DNA of 33,228 bases, from positions 1 through 33,228 of the forward strand of contig JAMOVG010000265.1 in assembly GCA_027061725.1 (NCBI GenBank), read 5' to 3'. The notes beneath the pieces were generated by a model. The model was not told where the DNA came from. It was given only the letters and a program-made list of their open reading frames with translations, and searched no databases. The DNA comes from Desulfobacteraceae bacterium (GTDB lineage Bacteria > Desulfobacterota > Desulfobacteria > Desulfobacterales > JALSRD01). Positions within the stretch are counted from its first letter, which is position 1. Each line of letters begins with the position of its first letter. Shown one piece after another: positions 27,456 through 33,228 of the stretch. Both the position numbers and the translations under genes were made by a program.

Positions 27456-29411
27456 TTGAAGGAGGCATTCGAACTCAATGCCCAGCAGCGGGCGGCGGCC
27501 ACCTGGGAAGGCGGACACGTGCTGGTGCTGGCCGGCGCGGGCACCGGCAAGACCCGCACCATCATCGCCCGTGCCGCGCATCTGATGACGAGCGGCGTGG
27601 ACCCGGCCCGCATCCTGCTGCTGACCTTCACCCGCCGAGCGGCCCGCGAGATGGTGCAGCGCCTGACACAGCTCACCGGGCAGGAGAAGATCCCCCTCAT
27701 GGCGGGCACCTTCCACCACTTCTGCCTGTACACCATGCGCCGCATGCCGCGCGATTTCGGGGTCCAGGACGCCACCGTCATCGACCGCGACGACCAGGTG
27801 CAGCTCATGAAGCTGGTGCGCGGCGGCTACCGCAAAAAGGGGGAACAGCTGCCGCGGGCCTCGGAGCTGGTCAGCCTGTGCTCCTACGCCCGCAACACCA
27901 ACCAGCCCGTGTCGGAGTACCTCCAGCAGCACACCGATTTCGACGAGGAGACCATCGAAAAAATCCGCCTCATGGCCCGGGACTACGAACGCCGCAAACG
28001 GCTCAACCGCTACCTGGACTACGACGACATCCTGTTTCTTTTCGCCCGGCGGCTGCACGAGGATGAGGCCCTGAAAAGCCGCATCAAGGGGTTCTACGAC
28101 CACATCCTGGTCGACGAGATGCAGGACACCAACCCGCTGCAGTGGCTGATCCTGGACGCTTTGCGGGACCCCGCCCGCCTGTTCTGCGTGGGCGACGACG
28201 CCCAGAGCATCTACGCCTTCCGCGGGGCGGATTTCCGCAACGTACACGCCTTCACCGAGCGCGTACCCGACGCCACGGTGCTGCGCTTGGAGGAGAACTA
28301 CCGCTCCACCCAGGGCATCCTGGACCTGTCCAACTGGCTGCTGGACACATCGCCGCTCCAGTACGGCAAGCGTCTGACCGCCGTGCGGCGCACCGTCAGC
28401 AAACCGCGCCTGCTGGACTTCGAAAACGATTTCGAGGAGGCCCGCTGGATCACCGGCGACCTCATCGAGCGCCACGAGGGAGGGGCCGCCTGGTCCGATC
28501 ACATGATTATCACGCGCACCGGCTACGGCGCCCGTTCGCTGGAGTCCTTCATGGTGGAGAAAAAGATCCCCTACCGTTTCATCGGGGGCGTCAGCCTGCT
28601 GCAGGCCGCTCACGTCAAGGACCTGCTGGGCCTCATCCGGGCCTGCTTCAACCTGCGCGATGAGCTGGCCTGGGCCCGCTACCTGACCCTTTGGCCGCGC
28701 ATCGGCGACGCCACGGCGGCCCGCCTGATCAAGGAGCTCAAAACACTCTACGACATTCAGGACGCCCTGAAAATGCTGGAAAAGCGCCTCAAGGGACGCC
28801 GGGACGTGCTGGAGGGCATCACCACGGTGGTGGAGACCTGGAACGACCCGCCGGCCACCATCATGAAGGCCGGCCATTATCTGGAGCCGACGCTCAAGAC
28901 GCGCTACAGCAACTGGAAGAACCGCCGGCGCGACTTCGACCTGCTGGCGCGGCTGGCCAAGCGGCACCGCAGCCTGATGGCCTTCCTGGAAACCTACACC
29001 CTAGATCCCGTCTCGGTGACCGAGAGCCAGCGCCTGGAGGAGGACGACGTGGTGACCCTCACCACGGTTCACGGTGCCAAGGGCACCGAGGCCACCGTAT
29101 GCTACCTCATCCGGGTGGAGCCGGGCATGTATCCCCACATGCGCAGCCTGGGCCGCGAGGACGACGAGGAAGAGGAACGCCGCATCCTCTACGTGGCCAT
29201 GACCCGCGCCAGGGACGAACTGATCCTGACGCGCTCCCTGCGCTGGGGCGGCGCCCGGCGCTCCCCCTACGCCGCCTCGGTGACACCGGACCGCCAGCGC
29301 GAGGCCTACTTTTTCCGCGAACTGGACGATGACCTGGTGGACAGCAATTACGTCTACCCGGAATTCGACGACTTCACGGACTTCGATTTCATCGTGCCCA
29401 GCCGGAACTGA
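27456..29411 (+). CDS. UvrD/Rep family 3'-5' DNA helicase (SF1)
   Basis: LNAQQRAAATWEGGHVLVLAGAGTGKTRTI, DYDDILFLF, ILVDEMQDTNPLQ, VGDDAQSIYAFRGAD, LEENYRSTQGIL, TTVHGAKGTE, ILYVAMTRARDELIL; TTG start at 27456 with GGGAGGG RBS. Confidence 0.93.
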   Translation: MKEAFELNAQQRAAATWEGGHVLVLAGAGTGKTRTIIARAAHLMTSGVDPARILLLTFTRRAAREMVQRLTQLTGQEKIPLMAGTFHHFCLYTMRRMPRDFGVQDATVIDRDDQVQLMKLVRGGYRKKGEQLPRASELVSLCSYARNTNQPVSEYLQQHTDFDEETIEKIRLMARDYERRKRLNRYLDYDDILFLFARRLHEDEALKSRIKGFYDHILVDEMQDTNPLQWLILDALRDPARLFCVGDDAQSIYAFRGADFRNVHAFTERVPDATVLRLEENYRSTQGILDLSNWLLDTSPLQYGKRLTAVRRTVSKPRLLDFENDFEEARWITGDLIERHEGGAAWSDHMIITRTGYGARSLESFMVEKKIPYRFIGGVSLLQAAHVKDLLGLIRACFNLRDELAWARYLTLWPRIGDATAARLIKELKTLYDIQDALKMLEKRLKGRRDVLEGITTVVETWNDPPATIMKAGHYLEPTLKTRYSNWKNRRRDFDLLARLAKRHRSLMAFLETYTLDPVSVTESQRLEEDDVVTLTTVHGAKGTEATVCYLIRVEPGMYPHMRSLGREDDEEEERRILYVAMTRARDELILTRSLRWGGARRSPYAASVTPDRQREAYFFRELDDDLVDSNYVYPEFDDFTDFDFIVPSRN

Positions 29412-29412
29412 G

Positions 29413-29727
29413 TCAAGCGGTTTCCGCGGAGATCCAGTCGAGAAAGTCCGGGTGGCCCTCGGTGATCTCCCAGGCCACCACGCAGGGGCAGTCGTAGGAG
29501 TGCAGTTCCCGGACCCGCGAGATCAGGCGCTCCAGGCGGCCGGCGGTGGTCTTGGCGATCATGACGGCCTCTTCGGCCTCCTCGACGCGGCCCTCCCAGC
29601 GGTAGATGGACTGCATGGGCGAAAGGATATTGACGCAGGCCGCCAGCCGCTCCTCCACCAGCCTGCGGCCGATGGCGGCCGCTTCCCCGCGGCTGCCGGC
29701 GGTCATGTACACAAAGCGCTGCTCCAT
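29413..29727 (-). CDS. cutA: Divalent-cation tolerance protein CutA
   Basis: RRLVEERLAACVNILSPMQSIYRWEGRVEEAEEAVMIAKTTAGRLERLISRVRELHSYDCPCVVAWEITEGHPDFLDWI; start trimmed to the canonical region. Confidence 0.95.
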   Translation of the reverse strand: MEQRFVYMTAGSRGEAAAIGRRLVEERLAACVNILSPMQSIYRWEGRVEEAEEAVMIAKTTAGRLERLISRVRELHSYDCPCVVAWEITEGHPDFLDWISAETA

Positions 29728-29892
29728 GGTTTCACTCCTTTGTCTGACCGGATGCTGTCTTCTCCAAACACCCCGATAATGGATTGCAGCAGGAGCGCCG
29801 GCCTGCGCATCTTTTTCCCGCCGGTTCTCCAACTGCGCACAGCCGAAACCTGCCCGCCCCTCGAGCCTATGGGCATGCGACCCATGAAAAGC

Positions 29893-29913
29893 CCCGGCAT
29901 CAACCATGCCGGG
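29893..29913. terminator. Bidirectional terminator/attenuator-like hairpin
   Basis: CCCGGCAT-CAACC-ATGCCGGG, perfect 8-bp stem, flanked by AAAAGC on the left and CGCTGTTT on the right; minus strand reads GCTTTTC after the stem. Confidence 0.5.
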
Positions 29914-29952
29914 CGCTGTTTACCTGCGGTTGCCCTGTGACGGCCCCCACGT

Positions 29953-29980
29953 TTGACAATGTCCCCTGCCTGAAGATAGT
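29953..29980 (+). promoter_or_regulatory. Predicted promoter for the alpha/beta hydrolase
   Basis: TTGACA (29953-29958), 16-nt spacer, GATAGT (29975-29980). Confidence 0.5.
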
Positions 29981-30033
29981 CTAGGGTGAAAACGCCCGCT
30001 GATGAACCGAATACGATCAGGAGGTTATCCCCC

Positions 30034-30855
30034 ATGGACAACGCCCCCGACTACAGCGTTCTCGACCAGCCCTGGATTTTGTCGCGCCTGTTTCACCCGC
30101 GCCCCGAACCGGCCGGTCGACGGCCCCCGCCGGGCGCCGTCGACCTGGGTATTCCCGTGGACGACGACGCGCAGGTCGGCGCCTGCTTCTACATGGCCGA
30201 CCCGATGGCGCCCAACATTTTGTATTTCCACGGAAACGGTGAAATCGTGGCCGACTACGACGAATTGGGGCCGCTCTACAACCGTCTGGGGATCAACTTT
30301 CTGGCCGTGGACTACCGCGGCTACGGGCGGTCCAGCGGGACACCGGGCGTGGCCGCCATGATGGCCGACTGCCACCGGGTGCTGACCTTCGTGGCCGGCT
30401 GGCTGCGGGACGGGCGCTACCTCGGGCCACTGGTGGTCATGGGCCGCTCCCTGGGCAGCGCTTCGGCGCTGGAGCTGGCGGCACGCCGGGGCGACGAACT
30501 GGACGGGCTGATCATCGAGAGCGGTTTCGCCTACGCCGGCCCCCTGCTGGAGGTCCTGGGAATCGACCCCCGGCAAATCGGTTTCCGGGAGGAGGCCGGG
30601 TTTTCCAACCTCGAAAAAATCGCCGCCTGGGAAAAGCCGCTGCTGGTCATCCACGCCGAACACGACCACATCATCCCCTTCGGCGACGGCCAGGCCCTCC
30701 ACGATGCCTGCCCGTCCGCCCGCCGGGAACTGCTGAAGATCCCGGGCGCCAACCACAACGACATCCTGCAGCAGGGTCTTGCCGAGTACCTGGCCGCCGT
30801 GGGCCGGCTGGCGGCCGCGGCCATGGACGGCAAAACGGCCGCCCCCGCGCGCTGA
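30034..30855 (+). CDS. Alpha/beta hydrolase (BAAT/DUF818-like serine hydrolase)
   Basis: ILYFHGNGEIVADY oxyanion block, VDYRGYGRSSG, VVMGRSLGSASALELA nucleophile Ser, AEHDHIIPFGDG, GANHND; AGGAGG RBS. Confidence 0.9.
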   Translation: MDNAPDYSVLDQPWILSRLFHPRPEPAGRRPPPGAVDLGIPVDDDAQVGACFYMADPMAPNILYFHGNGEIVADYDELGPLYNRLGINFLAVDYRGYGRSSGTPGVAAMMADCHRVLTFVAGWLRDGRYLGPLVVMGRSLGSASALELAARRGDELDGLIIESGFAYAGPLLEVLGIDPRQIGFREEAGFSNLEKIAAWEKPLLVIHAEHDHIIPFGDGQALHDACPSARRELLKIPGANHNDILQQGLAEYLAAVGRLAAAAMDGKTAAPAR

Positions 30856-30859
30856 GGCT

Positions 30860-31930
30860 TTACGATTTCAGATACTCCAGCAGGGCGGCCAGGGCGTCGA
30901 CTTCGTCCAGGGAGGACACCCGCCGCCGGATCTCGACGGCCTCCTTGAGTTCGTCTGCGCTGAGCAGCAGGTGCTCCTTGCGCGTACCGGACTGGCGAAT
31001 GTTGATGGCCGGCCACAGGCGGTGCTCGGCGCACTTGCGGCTCAGGACGAGGTCCATGTTGCCGGTGCCCTTGAACTCCTGGAAAATGACGTCGTCCATG
31101 CGGCTGCCGGTGTCCACCAGGATGGTGGCGATGATGGTCAGCGAGCCGCCGCCCTCCAGGTTGCGGGCGGCGCCGAAGATGCGCCGCGGGACCTGCATGG
31201 CGTTGGCCCCCAATCCCCCCGAAAGGGTGCGCCCGTGGCTGCGGGTGGTGACGTTGAACCCCCTGGCCATGCGGGTGAGCGAATCGATGAACATGACGGT
31301 ATCCAGGCCCGCCTCGGCGTATCGGATGGCGGCATTGATGGCCAGGCCTGTCATGCGCATCTGCTGACGGATACTCTGGTCCGAGGAGGACCACAGTACG
31401 TGCGCCTCCTCCAGGGACCTTCTGAAATCGGTCACCTCCTCGGGCCGCTCGTCCACCAGCAGCACGAAAACCGCCACCGACTCGTGGTTCTGCAGGATGG
31501 AGCGCGCCATGTGCTTCAGGATGGTGGTCTTGCCGGCCTTGGGCGGCGAGATGATCAGCCCCCGCTGGCCCTTGCCGATGGGCACGATGAGATCCAGGGC
31601 CCGGCCCAGTATGTCGTCGGGCCCCTGGGTGAGGACAAAGCGCTCGTCGGGGCTGATGCTGACGCGGTCCTGCAGCAGGGCGACGTTGGCGTAGTCCGCC
31701 AGCGGGATGCCGTTGATGTGCTCGATGGCGGCCAGCTTGAGGTTCCGTTTGCGGCCGTCACCCGGCTCGCCGCGGCCCTCGATGAGGGCGCCCTCGCGCA
31801 GGTCGTGGCGACGGATCAGGTTGGCGGGCACAAACGGGTCCCGGGGGTCGGGCTGAAAGTTTTTCTCCACCGCGCGCAGGAAGCCGAAGCCGCGCTCCAT
31901 TTTCTCCAGATAGCCTTTTACGGGTTCCAC
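30860..31930 (-). CDS. rho: Transcription termination factor Rho, short divergent form
   Basis: GYLEKMERGFGFLRA CSD; GLIISPPKAGKTTIL Walker A; LLVDERPEEVTD; MFIDSLTRMARGFN Walker B; GGLGANAM Q-loop region; SLTIIATILVDTGSRMDDVIFQEFKGTGNMDL R-loop region; 356 aa, no Rho_N helical domain. Confidence 0.93.
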   Translation of the reverse strand: MEPVKGYLEKMERGFGFLRAVEKNFQPDPRDPFVPANLIRRHDLREGALIEGRGEPGDGRKRNLKLAAIEHINGIPLADYANVALLQDRVSISPDERFVLTQGPDDILGRALDLIVPIGKGQRGLIISPPKAGKTTILKHMARSILQNHESVAVFVLLVDERPEEVTDFRRSLEEAHVLWSSSDQSIRQQMRMTGLAINAAIRYAEAGLDTVMFIDSLTRMARGFNVTTRSHGRTLSGGLGANAMQVPRRIFGAARNLEGGGSLTIIATILVDTGSRMDDVIFQEFKGTGNMDLVLSRKCAEHRLWPAINIRQSGTRKEHLLLSADELKEAVEIRRRVSSLDEVDALAALLEYLKS

Positions 31931-31933
31931 GTT

Positions 31934-33175
31934 TTAACTCCTGATGCGGCCGTCGCCCAGTTCCCGGGCGGCTTCGGCCATCAGCCGGCCGATAGGCATC
32001 CTCCGGGGGCATCTCTTCTCGGCAGGCCGGTAGTCGGTTGTCGTCAGTCTGCGGCGCACTTTCCGCGGCAGCCGCGCGAAATGCGCCGCCGCCCGCTGCG
32101 CGTCGCCGTAATTGCGGCGGTACATGAGATAGCGCATGATGTCGGCTACCGGCACCGCGGCGGCCAAGCATGCCTCGCAGATGTCGGCGCACCCGGCACA
32201 GTAGGTGGAGGCGGTCTCACGGTCCAGCCGGCGCAGCAGGTTCATGTCGGCGGCCGAAAGTGCGGTGGTGTTCATGGCGGCGGCCGTGTTGGCCATCAGG
32301 ATGTCCATATTGGGCATCTGGGAGCAGATGCTGGCGATGTGGGGATTCTTCCACACCGCTTTGAGCTTGGCCTGGGAACCGGTGTAGCCTTTCTTGAGAA
32401 AGTGCCCGGCCACGCGCAGCTCGCTCTCGGTGGCGGCCGTGACCACCCCGCCGCCCTGGGTCTTCATGGCGGTCAGGCCGATACCGGCCGCCACGCAGGC
32501 CTGCACGGCGGCTTTCATCCTGGGTTCGTGCATGAGCCGGTAGTTGTATTTCATCATGATGCCGTCGATCCAGTCCAGCCTGGCCGCCGCCAGCATGCAC
32601 GCCTCCATATTACTGTGGGTGCTGAAGCCGAACAGCCGGATCCTGCCCGCCCTTTTGGCCTCTTCGGCCCAGGCACGGGTGGCGCCGGTGAGTTCGCTGA
32701 TGCGGCGCACGCCGTGGAGGAAATACAGGTCGATATAGTCCGTCTGCAGGCGCTCCAGGGAGCGTTCCAGCAGGCGCGTCATGCCCCTGGGGTCCCGTTT
32801 GTCGGACTTGGTCACCAGGAACACCTGCGATCGTTTTTCGGGGTAGCGTTTGAAAAACTTGCCGATGCCCTTCTCGCTGCGGCCGCCGCCGTAACAGTCG
32901 GCCGTGTCCCAGTAAGTGACGCCCCAGCGCAGGGCCTGCTTGAGCAGCAACTGGTTGGAGGGAATGTCGAACATGCCCCCCAGCGACAGGATGGAAACCC
33001 GCACGCCGCTTCTGCCGAAGGGGCGCGTGGGCACGGTGCCGACGGCGGTTTCGGCGGCGTCGGCCCGGGTGCCGTCCCCTGTGAGCCCCCCCGTGGACAG
33101 CAGCAGTCCCGCGCCGGCAGTGGCGGCGATTTTCAGAAAATGCCGGCGGCCGGCCTGTTTCATTTCCTCTTTCAT
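31934..33175 (-). CDS. Tat-exported aldo/keto reductase with C-terminal four-cysteine cluster
   Basis: KQAGRRHFLKIAATAGAGLLLSTGG Tat-like signal; WDTADCYGGGRSEKGIGKFFKR; YIDLYFLHGV; CAGCADICEAC near the C-terminus. Confidence 0.88.
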   Translation of the reverse strand: MKEEMKQAGRRHFLKIAATAGAGLLLSTGGLTGDGTRADAAETAVGTVPTRPFGRSGVRVSILSLGGMFDIPSNQLLLKQALRWGVTYWDTADCYGGGRSEKGIGKFFKRYPEKRSQVFLVTKSDKRDPRGMTRLLERSLERLQTDYIDLYFLHGVRRISELTGATRAWAEEAKRAGRIRLFGFSTHSNMEACMLAAARLDWIDGIMMKYNYRLMHEPRMKAAVQACVAAGIGLTAMKTQGGGVVTAATESELRVAGHFLKKGYTGSQAKLKAVWKNPHIASICSQMPNMDILMANTAAAMNTTALSAADMNLLRRLDRETASTYCAGCADICEACLAAAVPVADIMRYLMYRRNYGDAQRAAAHFARLPRKVRRRLTTTDYRPAEKRCPRRMPIGRLMAEAARELGDGRIRS

Positions 33176-33228
33176 GCACAACTCCTTGCCGTGTTGAACA
33201 TTACCAGATCCGTTCGTTCCGCGGAAAT

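Noticed and set aside
27441-28967. 508-aa minus-strand ORF opposite the UvrD helicase
   Set aside because: Shadow ORF with no motifs; the helicase motifs on the plus strand are complete.
1-33228. CRISPR arrays, tRNA/rRNA genes, IS elements, prophage genes
   Set aside because: No regularly spaced repeats, cloverleaf-like sequences, transposase/integrase motifs or phage structural genes were seen by eye; tRNAscan-SE, CRISPRCasFinder and ISfinder searches would be decisive.

Overview
This 33.2 kb, high-GC window looks like ordinary bacterial chromosome. Gene content suggests a Desulfobacterota-type (deltaproteobacterial) sulfate reducer, but that taxonomic call is an inference. The core is a housekeeping run rplU-rpmA-obgE-proB-proA-nadD-rsfS-gpmI (2.4-9.3 kb). 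It is flanked by a TauE/SafE permease and a CheY-like receiver on the left. To the right are a mosaic of stand-alone genes: HsdR-N-like protein, zinc-ribbon protein, ferritin-like protein, ABC-F, YaaA, DUF202, a NitT/TauT-like ABC transporter pair without a visible binding protein, FabH, a PF07399-like Na+/H+ antiporter plus lipoprotein, a molybdopterin oxidoreductase, a PAS histidine kinase plus Fis-type protein, PepP, a UvrD/Rep helicase, CutA, an alpha/beta hydrolase, a short divergent Rho and a Tat-type aldo/keto reductase. I saw no CRISPR array, rRNA, tRNA, IS element, prophage or convincing new multi-gene defence system. The best second-look items are: (1) a 31-aa single-helix microprotein ORF upstream of pepP, missing from the ORF track; (2) an AT-richer segment with a multiheme-cytochrome remnant and a promoter overlapping a Fur-like palindrome ahead of the antiporter; (3) a short Rho with an altered Q-loop; (4) an ABC ATPase with non-canonical Q-loop and signature motifs and no visible partner binding protein; (5) an HsdR_N-like protein that appears to lack the catalytic glutamate; (6) a histidine kinase with a vestigial receiver tail paired with a Fis-only protein; (7) several leader hairpins and operator-like palindromes.
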